A stretch of 33,614 nucleotides of DNA, taken from Candidatus Eiseniibacteriota bacterium. Its GTDB lineage: Bacteria; Eisenbacteria; RBG-16-71-46. Under the pieces are notes generated by a model. The model searched no databases. It was given only the letters and a program-made list of their open reading frames with translations, and was not told where the DNA came from. The stretch covers positions 1 through 33,614 of the forward strand of contig JANXPZ010000184.1 of the NCBI GenBank assembly GCA_025357055.1, in the 5' to 3' direction. Shown here piece by piece: positions 15,891 through 27,198 of this stretch (position 1 is the first letter of the stretch; each line of letters starts with the position of its first letter). Made by a program: the position numbers and the translations under genes.

Positions 15891-16037
15891 CCCGGCCCCC
15901 GAGCGGAGTCCCCCTTCGGCCTCTGCTCGCGGGAATCGGCGATCCCTTCCAAACCAATGCAATGAAAAGCCTTCAGTCTGCGGGGGCCGATCACCGCGCG
16001 GCTCGCTTCGCAGTCTCACACGAGCTCGCTGGCAAGA

Positions 16038-16216
16038 TGTGGAAAACGTGTGGACGAAAGGAGGAACGACAGGCCCCAACACCATTCCACCAAACGAGAT
16101 GGAACCACCACCGTCGATGTTGATAAGTCCTTTCCACATTCTCCACAAATCGTCGCACCCCAGAGCTCCGGGCCTCGGCTGGCTGAGGCCGCCTAGACCC
16201 GGCCCCCTGTGGACAA
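16038..16216. promoter_or_regulatory. upstream DnaA-box cluster (oriC, left part)
   Basis: DnaA-box-like 9-mers: TGTGGAAAA (16038-16046) and TGTGGACGA (16049-16057), starts 11 bp apart on the same strand; CTTTCCACA (16130-16138) and TTCTCCACA (16139-16147), abutting on the opposite strand; TGTGGACAA (16208-16216) nearest dnaA. None is the perfect TTATCCACA, but all keep the TGTGGA core. Confidence 0.7.
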
Positions 16217-16247
16217 CTCTCGCGACCTTTCAGCAAGGACCGTTGAA

Positions 16248-17627
16248 ATGGCCGTCCAGTCGTTGCATTCGGAGGAGACGAGCCTGATCTGGGCTCAAGT
16301 CCTCGACTCCGTGCGCGGCAGGCTCGGTAGCCCCCAGGCGCTGGACACCTGGTTCAAGCCGATCATCCCCCGTGCCATCAGCACCCAGCTCGTCGAATTG
16401 GAAGTTCCCAACGCTTTCTTCGTGGACTGGATCCACGAACATCACCTGACCGCACTGCGCCAGAGCCTGGCGGAGGTGCTGGGCGCAGCGCCCGAGGTCC
16501 GCTTCTCGGCCCTCGAGCCCGTGGCTCCCGCACTGCCCGCCGAGCCCCGGCCCAACCCCACGGCGACCGTCGAACCGCGCGCCGCGCGCCTGTGGCTCGA
16601 CAGCCAGCTGAGCCCGCGGCACACGTTCGAGAGCTTCGTCGTCGGCAGCAGCAATCGCTTCACGCACGCCGCCTGCATGGCCGTCGCACAGAACCCCGGG
16701 CACTCCTACAACCCGCTCTTCATCTTCGGTGGCTCGGGCCTGGGCAAGACCCACCTGCTGCACGCCATCGGCCACCAGGTGATGTGCAGCAAGCCCGGCC
16801 TGCGCGTCTACTACGTGCCGGCCGAACGCTTCACCAACGAGATGATCTACGCGATCCAGCACGCCCAGACGCTGGCGTTCCGCAACAAGTACCGGAACGT
16901 GGACCTGCTCCTGATCGATGACATCCAGTTCCTGGCGGGGAAGGAGAGCACGCAGGAGGAGTTCTTCTACACCTTCAACGCGCTGCGCGACGCGCACAAG
17001 CAGATCGTGGTGACCGCGGACAAGCCGCCCAAGGACATCCCGATGCTCGAGGCGCGCCTCACCTCGCGTTTCAACCAGGGGCTCGTCACCGACATCAAGC
17101 AGCCCGACCTCGAGACCCGCATCGCCATCCTGCGCAATCGCTGCGACCAGGAAGGCGCCGACGTGCGCCTCTCGGAGGACGTGCTGCTCCTCATCGCGGA
17201 CCGCGTCCGCACGAACATCCGCGATCTCGAGGGGTGTCTGGTGCGGTTGATGGCGGTGGCCGCCCTGACGGGACAGGAGATCTCGCTCGACCTGGCCGAG
17301 GAGGTGCTCCAGCACTACGTCCACCCGGACTCCGATCAGCTCACGCCCGAGCGCATCGTGGCGCTGGTGTCCGAACAGTTCAGCATCAAGGTCGAGGCTC
17401 TCTTCGGCCAGCGGCGGACGAGATCGGTGGCGCTGCCCCGGCAGGTCGCGATGTACCTGCTGCGACAGCTCACGGAGCTCTCCCTGGTGGACATCGGCCG
17501 CGTCTGCGGCGGCCGGGACCACTCCACCGTCATCTACGCCTGCGAGAAGGTGGGCGCGATGGTGGCGACGGACAGCGAGTTCGCAGAGCGCATCAACGGT
17601 CTCATCTCCACGCTGGCTGCTGGATGA
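16248..17627 (+). CDS. dnaA: chromosomal replication initiator protein DnaA
   Basis: An AAA+ initiator that binds DnaA boxes, melts the origin and recruits the helicase. The 459-residue protein has domain I (about 10-85), a short Pro-rich linker (about 90-115), the AAA+ domain with Walker A GGSGLGKT (161-168) and Walker B LLLIDDIQFL (220-229), and domain IV with the DnaA signature GGRDHSTVIYACEKV (421-435) that reads the box. ATG 16248 has AAGGA 8 nt upstream; a GTG at 16209 in frame lies inside a DnaA box and has no Shine-Dalgarno. DnaA-box clusters flank the gene on both sides. Confidence 0.97.
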   Translation: MAVQSLHSEETSLIWAQVLDSVRGRLGSPQALDTWFKPIIPRAISTQLVELEVPNAFFVDWIHEHHLTALRQSLAEVLGAAPEVRFSALEPVAPALPAEPRPNPTATVEPRAARLWLDSQLSPRHTFESFVVGSSNRFTHAACMAVAQNPGHSYNPLFIFGGSGLGKTHLLHAIGHQVMCSKPGLRVYYVPAERFTNEMIYAIQHAQTLAFRNKYRNVDLLLIDDIQFLAGKESTQEEFFYTFNALRDAHKQIVVTADKPPKDIPMLEARLTSRFNQGLVTDIKQPDLETRIAILRNRCDQEGADVRLSEDVLLLIADRVRTNIRDLEGCLVRLMAVAALTGQEISLDLAEEVLQHYVHPDSDQLTPERIVALVSEQFSIKVEALFGQRRTRSVALPRQVAMYLLRQLTELSLVDIGRVCGGRDHSTVIYACEKVGAMVATDSEFAERINGLISTLAAG

Positions 17628-17990
17628 ACCGTGGATAACCTGTGGAGGACTGGGGATATCCGACCCTCGTCGGCAAGGACCTTGCAAAGGGGTGGACAAG
17701 TGGTGGGTCTTCCCACACTCGTCTGCTCCCTTCCCAGCCCTTGTCGGGACGCCTCTTGCGAGCACCGGGAAGCGGTCCTCCACAGACTCCACAGCCCCTA
17801 CGGCTACTAGTCTTTTTCTTATTGGATGACAAGCAGTTAGAGTCATAGGCAGCGACCCGAAATCACTTGCAGACCACCCTCGCGCCGCCTATGATGCTTC
17901 GGTTTCGGACATGAGCCTCCGGCGATCGTCGTGCCGCATCGCGGAACCCGTAGCCGGACTTGGGCTTCCCCCAGTCATGGAGTGACCTTT
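17628..17990. other. dnaA-dnaN spacer: probable replication origin (oriC)
   Basis: The 363 bp carry no gene. DnaA-box-like 9-mers: CGTGGATAA (17630-17638) and TGTGGAGGA (17641-17649), starts 11 bp apart; GGTGGACAA (17691-17699); CTTCCCACA (17709-17717, opposite); TCCTCCACA (17776-17784) and GACTCCACA (17785-17793), abutting. After the last box come a short GC linker, a DnaA-trio-like run (CTA CGG CTA CTA, 17798-17809) and a T-rich tract (17811-17823). This order (box, GC linker, trios, T-rich tract) matches the basal unwinding system defined in B. subtilis. The dnaN promoter lies at its right end. Confidence 0.72.
17867..17895 (+). promoter_or_regulatory. dnaN promoter
   Basis: TTGCAG (17867-17872), a 17-bp spacer and TATGAT (17890-17895): the best sigma70-like match near the origin. 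It gives a leader of about 90 nt before the dnaN ATG. Confidence 0.6.
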
Positions 17991-19142
17991 ATGGAGCTGA
18001 CCATCCAGCAGGGCGACCTCGCGTTCGCTGTCGCGCGGGCCCTGGGATCGGTGGCGAGCAAGAGTCCTCTGCCGCTCCTGAGTTGCGTGTTGATCGAGGC
18101 CGAAAAGGGTGGTCTGCGCGTGACAGGCACCGACCTCGACGTGACCACCTCCGTGCGGGTTCCCTGCACCGTCGCGAGCCCCGGCAAGGTGGCGATCCCG
18201 GCGCGACATTTTCACGAGGTCGTGCGGAAGATGCCCAAGGGCACGCTGACGCTGGCGGTGCGCAACGGGCAGTGCCAGGTGGACTACGGCGAGGGTAAGG
18301 GCTGGTCGCGTTTCCCCGTGCAGGATCCCGCGGAGTTCCCGCGCATCCCGGAGTTGAAGGGGGAGTCGCGGGTCACGCTCGACGGGGCCACGCTCTCCCG
18401 GCTGGCGGCACGGACCACGTACTCCTCCTCGACCGAGGAGACGCGTCCGCAGTTGAACGGCGTGCTGCTGCTGGGCACCGAGAAGGGGCTGACCTTCGTC
18501 GCCACCGATGGCCACCGGCTCTCGCGGGCCTCGCGCAAGGGCTCCTACGCGGGTCTCACCGCGCAGGGCATCATCGTGCCGACGCGCGCTCTCCAGACCG
18601 TGAGCCGCACGGCCGAGGAGGCCACCAGCCCGGTCGAGATCGAGGTCGCTGCGGGCCGCAACCAGGCGGGCTTCAGCACGCAGGTGGGGGAGTACCGCGT
18701 GCAGATCATCACGCGGCTCCTCGAAGGCGCCTATCCGAACTACGAGCAGGTCATCCCGAAGGACAACCCGCACAGTCTCACGGCACGCCGCGACGACCTC
18801 ATCCAGGCCATCGACATCGTCGCCTCGCACGCGGACAACGTCACGAAGCAGGTGCGTTTCTCGGTGCGCAAGGAGGATCTGGGCGTCTCATCGACCACGC
18901 AGGAGCTGGGGGCCGGCGAACAGAAGCTGCCCGCCGGGTACGACGGGGAGCCCCTGGAGATCGGCTACAACGCGGGCTACCTGCTGGAAATCCTGCGCTG
19001 CATCCCCACGGAGCAGGTCCTGTTCCGCTTGAAGACGTCGCTCTCCGCCGGGGTCATCGAGCCCGTGGGAGCCTTGCCGCAGAGCGAGGAAGACCTGCTC
19101 TGCCTGATCATGCCGCTGCGCCTGCCCGACGCGGGGACGTAG
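17991..19142 (+). CDS. dnaN: DNA polymerase III beta subunit (sliding clamp)
   Basis: The ring-shaped processivity clamp that tethers polymerase III and other partners to DNA. The 383-residue product shows three clamp folds: N-terminal MELTIQQGDLAFAVARALGSVASKSPLPLLSCVLIE, central FVATDGHRLSRAS, and a third domain with LEIGYNAGYLLEIL, ending CLIMPLRLP near the C-terminus, the typical clamp end. The ATG at 17991 has GGAG 8 nt upstream; an in-frame upstream start at 17931 adds non-conserved residues. It begins the dnaN-dciA-gyrB block: the dciA start is 3 nt after its stop. Confidence 0.97.
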   Translation: MELTIQQGDLAFAVARALGSVASKSPLPLLSCVLIEAEKGGLRVTGTDLDVTTSVRVPCTVASPGKVAIPARHFHEVVRKMPKGTLTLAVRNGQCQVDYGEGKGWSRFPVQDPAEFPRIPELKGESRVTLDGATLSRLAARTTYSSSTEETRPQLNGVLLLGTEKGLTFVATDGHRLSRASRKGSYAGLTAQGIIVPTRALQTVSRTAEEATSPVEIEVAAGRNQAGFSTQVGEYRVQIITRLLEGAYPNYEQVIPKDNPHSLTARRDDLIQAIDIVASHADNVTKQVRFSVRKEDLGVSSTTQELGAGEQKLPAGYDGEPLEIGYNAGYLLEILRCIPTEQVLFRLKTSLSAGVIEPVGALPQSEEDLLCLIMPLRLPDAGT

Positions 19143-19145
19143 CGC

Positions 19146-21996
<2,851 letters not shown>

Positions 21997-22054
21997 GAAG
22001 ACAAGACCATCGCCCGGGCGGGATCCCCGCCGGGCGTGAGGCAGGGGCGAGGGC

Positions 22055-24562
22055 ATGGCACTGAACGACCGCACCAGAATCATCGACATGCCGATCGAAG
22101 ACGAGATGAAGACCAGCTACATCAATTATTCGATGTCGGTCATCGTCTCGCGCGCGCTCCCGGACGTCCGCGACGGGCTCAAGCCCTCGCAGCGCCGCAT
22201 CCTGGTCGCGATGAACGACCTGAATCTCACGCCGGGACGGGGCTACCGGAAGTGCGCCAAGATCGCCGGCGACACCTCGGGCAACTATCACCCGCACGGC
22301 GAGGGCGTGGTCTACCCGACGCTCGTGCGCCTGGCCCAGAGCTGGGTCATGCGCTATCCGCTGGTGGACGGCCAGGGCAACTTCGGCTCCATCGACGGCG
22401 ACGCGCCGGCGGCCATGCGCTACACCGAGGCCCGCCTCACCCACCTCGCGGTCGAGATGCTCGCGGACCTCGAGAAGAACACGGTCAACCTGCGGCCCAA
22501 CTACGACGAGACCCTCGAGGAGCCGACCGTGCTGCCGGGCGTGCTGCCGAACCTGCTCGTCAACGGCTGCTCGGGCATCGCGGTGGGCATGGCGACCGAG
22601 GTGCCGCCGCACAACCTTCGCGAGGTGTGCGACGCCATCGTGCACGTCATCGGGCACCCGGAAGCCACGCCCGAGGATCTCGCCCAGATCGTCAAGGGAC
22701 CGGATTTCCCCACGGGCGGCATCATCTACGGCGTCCAGGGCATCCGGGACTGCTACACCACCGGGCGCGGCCTCATCCGCGTGCGCGCGCGGGTCCAGGT
22801 CGAGGAGGGCCGCGCCGGGCGCATGAGCCTGGTGGCGACCGAGATCCCCTTCCAGGTCAGCAAGGCGAGCCTGCTCGAGAAGATCGCCGGCCTGGTGCGC
22901 CAGGGGCGGATCACGGGCATCAGCGACCTGCGCGACGAGTCCGACCGCGACGGCATGCGCGTCGTGATCGAACTCAAGAAGGACGCCAACCCCAAGGTCG
23001 TGCTCAACCAGCTCTTCGTCCACACCCCGCTGCAGGTGACCTTCGGCGCGATCATGCTGGCCCTGGTGGAGAACCGGCCGCAGGTGATGAACCTGCGCCA
23101 GCTGGTGGACCAGTACGTGCTCCACCGGCAGGAGGTCGTGAGGCGCCGCACCGAGTTCGACCTCGCCGAGGCCGAGAAGCGCGCCCACATCCTCGAGGGC
23201 CTCAAGATCGCCCTCGACCACCTCGACGCCGTCATCACCCTGATCCGCGGCTCGAAGGACGTGGACGCCGCGCGCCAGGGCCTCATGAGCCAGTTCAAGC
23301 TGAGCGAGATCCAGGCGAACGCCATCCTCGAGATGCGGCTGTCGCGCCTGACCGGACTCGAGCGCTCGAAGGTCGAGCAGGAGTACCTCGAGATCATCCA
23401 GCTGATCGAGCGGTTGCGGTCGATCCTCGCCAACCCGAAGAAGATGCTCGCCATCATCCAGGACGAGGTCCGGCGCCTGAAGGAGAAGTACGGCGACGAC
23501 CGGCGCACCGAGATCGTGGGCGAAGAGGGCGAGATCGGCTACGAGGACACCATCGAGCAGAAGGACATGGTGATCACGATCTCGCACGCCGGCTACATCA
23601 AGCGGCAGGAGATCGGCGCCTACCGCTCGCAGCGGCGCGGCGGCAAGGGCGTGATCGGCGCCCGGACCAAGGAAGAGGACTTCATCGAGCACCTGTTCGT
23701 GGCCAGCACGCACGCCTACCTGCTGATCCTCACGGACCGCGGCCGCTGCTACTGGCTCAAGGTGCACGAGATCGAGCAGGCCGGGCGCATGGCGAAGGGC
23801 CGGCCGCTCGTGAATCACCTCGAGGGCATGGGCCGCGAGGAGCGGGTGCAGGCGGTGGTGGCGGTCAAGGAGTTCGACGACCAGCACTACCTGGTGTGTG
23901 CCACGAAGAAGGGCCTCATCAAGAAGACGGTGCTCTCGGCCTACAGCCACCCGCGCAAGATCGGCATCAACGCCATCCTGCTCGAGGAGGGCGACGGCCT
24001 CATCGAGGCCATCCTCACCGACGGCACGCAGGACATCATCCTCGCGAAGAAGCAGGGCCTCGCCATCCGCTTCCACGAGAACGAGGTGCGCGCCATGGGC
24101 CGCACCTCCTACGGGGTCAAGGCGGTGACGCTCGACGAGGACGAGGACGAAGTCGTGAGCATGGTCGGGGTCAAGCGCCAGTCGACGCTCCTGGCCGTGA
24201 CCGAGCACGGCTTCGGCAAGCGCAGCGAGATCTCCGAGTACCGGGTCTCCCATCGCGGCGGCAAGGGCATCATCACCATCAAGACCACCGAGCGGAACGG
24301 CTGCATCGTGGCCGTGAAGGAGGTCGTGGACGGTGACGAGCTGATGATCATGACCCGCTCCGGCCAGCTCATCCGCATGCCCGTGAAGGGCATCGGCGTG
24401 ATGGGCCGCAACACCCAGGGCGTCACGCTCGTGAACCTGACGCCCACCGAGGGCGAACTGCTTCCGGACGTGGTGGCCGGGGTCACGCGAGTGGTGAGCG
24501 AAGACGACGAGGACGGCACCGGGGGCGGGATGGAAGCCGGAGCCGGGCCCGCCGCGGAGTAG
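22055..24562 (+). CDS. gyrA: DNA gyrase subunit A
   Basis: Breakage-reunion subunit of gyrase, 835 residues. The winged-helix region has [11 protein letters not shown] and the catalytic tyrosine Y123 in [10 protein letters not shown]. The C-terminal beta-pinwheel carries the GyrA box QRRGGKG (526-532), required for DNA wrapping, which separates it from ParC. In the quinolone pocket, [11 protein letters not shown] (79-89) has Gly84 and Pro88 where E. coli has Ser83 and Asp87. A short acidic tail ([11 protein letters not shown]) ends the protein. The ATG at 22055 is 58 nt after the inserted barrel gene, with AGGGGCGAGGG upstream. A permease starts 1 nt after its stop. Confidence 0.97.
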   Translation: MALNDRTRIIDMPIEDEMKTSYINYSMSVIVSRALPDVRDGLKPSQRRILVAMNDLNLTPGRGYRKCAKIAGDTSGNYHPHGEGVVYPTLVRLAQSWVMRYPLVDGQGNFGSIDGDAPAAMRYTEARLTHLAVEMLADLEKNTVNLRPNYDETLEEPTVLPGVLPNLLVNGCSGIAVGMATEVPPHNLREVCDAIVHVIGHPEATPEDLAQIVKGPDFPTGGIIYGVQGIRDCYTTGRGLIRVRARVQVEEGRAGRMSLVATEIPFQVSKASLLEKIAGLVRQGRITGISDLRDESDRDGMRVVIELKKDANPKVVLNQLFVHTPLQVTFGAIMLALVENRPQVMNLRQLVDQYVLHRQEVVRRRTEFDLAEAEKRAHILEGLKIALDHLDAVITLIRGSKDVDAARQGLMSQFKLSEIQANAILEMRLSRLTGLERSKVEQEYLEIIQLIERLRSILANPKKMLAIIQDEVRRLKEKYGDDRRTEIVGEEGEIGYEDTIEQKDMVITISHAGYIKRQEIGAYRSQRRGGKGVIGARTKEEDFIEHLFVASTHAYLLILTDRGRCYWLKVHEIEQAGRMAKGRPLVNHLEGMGREERVQAVVAVKEFDDQHYLVCATKKGLIKKTVLSAYSHPRKIGINAILLEEGDGLIEAILTDGTQDIILAKKQGLAIRFHENEVRAMGRTSYGVKAVTLDEDEDEVVSMVGVKRQSTLLAVTEHGFGKRSEISEYRVSHRGGKGIITIKTTERNGCIVAVKEVVDGDELMIMTRSGQLIRMPVKGIGVMGRNTQGVTLVNLTPTEGELLPDVVAGVTRVVSEDDEDGTGGGMEAGAGPAAE

Positions 24563-24563
24563 C

Positions 24564-25478
24564 GTGACGCGAGTGCCCCGGACCCCGTGGCGCGGTCTGG
24601 GCGCGATGGTGCTGGCCACGCTGCTGTGGGGCGCCACCTTCGTCGTGATCCGCGACAGCCTGCACGCGATCAGCCCGCTGGCGCTGGTCTTCGGCCGCTT
24701 CGCGGCCGCGAGCGTCGTGCTGGTCGTGTTCGCGGCCCCGCGCTGGCGCCGGCTCACCCGCTCCACGCTCCTCGGCGGCGCGCTCGCGGGGGTCTGCTTC
24801 GCCGGCGGCTATCTCTCGCAGGCCATCGGGCTCACGCTCACGAGCGCGGGCAGCTCGGCCTTCCTGACCTGCGCGGGCACGCTGTTCGCGGCCTTCTACG
24901 CGTGGCCGCTCCTCGGCCAGCGGCCTTCGGGCGTGCTGCTGCAGGGCGTGCTGCTGGCCCTGGCGGGCTCGGCCCTGCTCTCGCTGGGGGCGCTCGGTCC
25001 GCACGGCCTGCGCCTGGGGGCGGGGGAGCTGTGGACCCTGTGCGGAGCGGCGATCTTCGGCCTGCAGATCGTGGCGCTCGCGCGCTTCGCCCCCCGGGCG
25101 GACGGGCTCGTGCTGGGCGCGGTCCAGGCGCTCACCGTGACCATCGTCCTGCTGCCGTTCGCGGGAGGCGCGGCCGCGCCCTTCGCCGGCCTTGCCGCGG
25201 CGGACGTGTGGCGCTTCGCCTACCTCGTCGCGGCGGGGAGCATCGTGGCGCCGTTGTTGCAGATCTCCGCGCAGCGCCTGCTGCCCGCCGGACGCGTGGC
25301 GCTGCTCTTCGCGCTCGAGCCGGTCTTCGCGGTGCTCTTCGCCCTCACCCTGGGGCGCGAGAGCTTCTCGACCCGCTGGTGGCTGGGTGCGGCGCTCATC
25401 CTTGCCGGTGTGGTGCGGGTGGAGTGGGACGCGGCGCGGGAGCCTTCGCCGGCGCGGGCGCCGCCGGCCGCAGCGTAG
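24564..25478 (+). CDS. EamA/DMT-family permease
   Basis: A 304-residue inner-membrane protein with about ten hydrophobic segments in two EamA repeats. The first opens with AMVLATLLWGATFVVIRDSL, the typical EamA start, and includes LSQAIGLTLTSAGSSAFLT; the second repeat includes LLPAGRVALLFALEPVFAVLFALTLGRES, the family's C-terminal signature. Such drug/metabolite transporters export amino acids or other small molecules; the substrate is unknown. The GTG start is 1 nt after the gyrA stop, so it is probably read through from the gyrase operon. The last 83 nt overlap the oppositely oriented next gene. Confidence 0.87.
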   Translation: MTRVPRTPWRGLGAMVLATLLWGATFVVIRDSLHAISPLALVFGRFAAASVVLVVFAAPRWRRLTRSTLLGGALAGVCFAGGYLSQAIGLTLTSAGSSAFLTCAGTLFAAFYAWPLLGQRPSGVLLQGVLLALAGSALLSLGALGPHGLRLGAGELWTLCGAAIFGLQIVALARFAPRADGLVLGAVQALTVTIVLLPFAGGAAAPFAGLAAADVWRFAYLVAAGSIVAPLLQISAQRLLPAGRVALLFALEPVFAVLFALTLGRESFSTRWWLGAALILAGVVRVEWDAAREPSPARAPPAAA

Positions 25479-26916
25479 CGTCGAGCCAGGCGAGGAAGCG
25501 CGCGGCCAGGGCCGGGTCATAGCGGAACTGGACGAGACCCCGCCCGCCCGCCCTGGACTCCGCCTTGTGCGAGGCCGAGCGGTCGACGGCCTGGTAGAGG
25601 GCGTCGGTGATCGCGTAGGTCGCGTCGAAATCGTCGGGCGCGATCTGGAAGAAGACGGGCAGGCCCAGTCCCGCCAGGCGCGCGCGTGTCAGCCCGCGAT
25701 CCACCAGTGCGGGCGCAGGGCTCACGAGCAGGAGCGCCTTCACGCGCGGATCCAGCGTCGCGGCCTCGACCGCCATGGTGGCGCTGGCCCCCACGCCCAC
25801 GACCAGGTAGCGGGTGCTGTCCACCGGGGTCGCGCGCCGGACCCCTCGCACGACATCGCGCACATCGAGCGCGATGCGCGCCTGCAGCGCCGCCTCCCGG
25901 TCGAACCATGCGTCGGGTGAGGGGCAGGAGGCGTTCACCGACGCGCCGTGGCCGCGCAGGTAGAGCATCAGCGTCGTGATGCCGTGCCGGCGCAGGGCGA
26001 GCGCGAGGCTGTCGCCGGAGGCGAGCGTGTCTCCCGGGGCCAGCAGCAGGACCGCCAGGAGCGCCGGCGTGCGGGCCGCGGCGGCGCTCCCGCGACGCGC
26101 GGTCCGGCTGCGCGGAGGGAGCGCCGCGGGCACGAGGAGGCCGCCGAGCGGGAAGCCGTCCGAGGCGGTGATCGCGAGCAACCGCCCGCCCAGGGCGGCG
26201 GCCAGCGTGAGCTCGACCTCGTCGCGGTCGCTCGTCCCACGGAGCACCTCGGCCTGGACGCGGGGCCCGATCCCGGCCTCCTTGCTGGCCTGCTCGAGCA
26301 GCTCGATCACCTCGTCGTCGGTGCCGCGCGCGCGGATCGCGACGGGCAGCAGCAGCTCCACGGTCCGGTGATAGTCCTTGAGCGCGAACGCCACGCGGGC
26401 CATGCGGAAGCGCCACTCGTTGCTCGGGAGCAACGGGTCCTCGACGACGGCGAAGAGCTTCGCCGCCGTGTCGGCCCCCCCCTGGAGGAAGTGCGCCCAC
26501 GCGATCCGGCCGACGAGCGCGGGCGGCGAGCTCCTTTCGGAGGCCGCCTGCGCCGCCGTGAGGAGCCGGATCGCCTCGGCTGCGTCTCCCGCACCCCGGC
26601 GCAGCAGCAACTGGTCCACGAGGGCGAGCAGCGACTCCTCGCTGTCGAGCAACTCGAAGGCGCGCCGGTGGCAGACGATGGCGCTGTCCACGCGGCCCTC
26701 GCGCTGGAAACTCGTGCCCGCGTAGCCCAGCGCCTCGCCCGCGCCGACCGGGTCGCTGGCGGCGGCGGAGTCGGCGTAGGCGAGCAACTGCGAGCGCAGA
26801 CCTGCCGGCGTGGCCGCCAGGGTGAGCAGGGCGCGGGCGGGTGTGACCGGGAGCGCCGCCCGCGCGGGGAGCGCGCAGACGAGCAGCAGCAGGGACAACA
26901 GGGTGACGGACCTCAT
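25396..26916 (-). CDS. secreted TPR-like protein with catalytically degenerate alpha/beta-hydrolase domain
   Basis: A 506-residue protein with a Sec signal (MRSVTLLSLLLLVCALPARA). Residues about 40-235 are paired helices resembling TPR repeats (GEALGYAGTSFQREGRVDSAIVCHRRAFELL, which runs 60-90, is a good unit). Residues 245-482 follow the alpha/beta-hydrolase plan: LLAVLLLAPGDTLASG, YLRGHGAS (319-326) and the strand-turn-helix YLVVGVGASATMAVEA (370-385). The nucleophile-elbow serine of G-x-S-x-G is glycine (G374-V-G-A-S), and no histidine stands in the usual last loop, so it is probably non-catalytic. An Ala/Pro-rich tail closes it and overlaps eamA tail to tail by 83 nt. Its role is unknown. 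Confidence 0.72.
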   Translation of the reverse strand: MRSVTLLSLLLLVCALPARAALPVTPARALLTLAATPAGLRSQLLAYADSAAASDPVGAGEALGYAGTSFQREGRVDSAIVCHRRAFELLDSEESLLALVDQLLLRRGAGDAAEAIRLLTAAQAASERSSPPALVGRIAWAHFLQGGADTAAKLFAVVEDPLLPSNEWRFRMARVAFALKDYHRTVELLLPVAIRARGTDDEVIELLEQASKEAGIGPRVQAEVLRGTSDRDEVELTLAAALGGRLLAITASDGFPLGGLLVPAALPPRSRTARRGSAAAARTPALLAVLLLAPGDTLASGDSLALALRRHGITTLMLYLRGHGASVNASCPSPDAWFDREAALQARIALDVRDVVRGVRRATPVDSTRYLVVGVGASATMAVEAATLDPRVKALLLVSPAPALVDRGLTRARLAGLGLPVFFQIAPDDFDATYAITDALYQAVDRSASHKAESRAGGRGLVQFRYDPALAARFLAWLDATLRPAAPAPAKAPAPRPTPPAPHRQG

Positions 26917-27162
26917 GGAGGTTCTCCCGGGCGGGTGGATTCCAAATGATGGACGGGAACTCGCGCTCGAGGGGTGAAGGCCCGTGCCCGGGCCCGCCCG
27001 ACGTCGCGGAGGCGGGAGTGCGGACGATCCGGCTGCGAGCGTGACGCGGGTGCGCAGTCGCCGCAGGGTCCGCGCTCTCTGTGGGGTGGAGTCGGTCATG
27101 GCTGGGAGGAGATTGTAACCGAGCCGCCCCCGCCGACACAGGCGCCGCGCGGGCCGCTCCTT

Positions 27163-27191
27163 TTGCGCCACGCGGGGGCGCGTGTCACGAT
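27163..27191 (+). promoter_or_regulatory. promoter of the deacetylase gene (leaderless)
   Basis: TTGCGC (27163-27168), a 17-bp spacer and CACGAT (27186-27191). ATG 27199 lies 7 nt beyond. The earlier in-frame ATG at 27190 falls inside the -10 box, which argues against its use. Confidence 0.4.
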
Positions 27192-27198
27192 GGGTCTC

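Larger units (their letters stand above)
15752..16247. other. gene-free region upstream of dnaA with origin signals
   Basis: No real gene is seen in these 496 bp. Contents: the hairpin at 15758-15783, a possible dnaA promoter (15862-15890), and from 16038 onward five DnaA-box-like 9-mers. A minus-strand open frame at 15816-16148 covers these sites and has no recognisable protein. Confidence 0.6.

Noticed and set aside
15816-16148. 110-codon minus-strand frame upstream of dnaA
   Set aside because: It covers DnaA boxes, has no clear Shine-Dalgarno and no family similarity that I can see.
16209-16247. GTG start for dnaA at 16209
   Set aside because: It lies inside a DnaA box without a Shine-Dalgarno; ATG 16248 has AAGGA at good spacing and a normal N-terminus.
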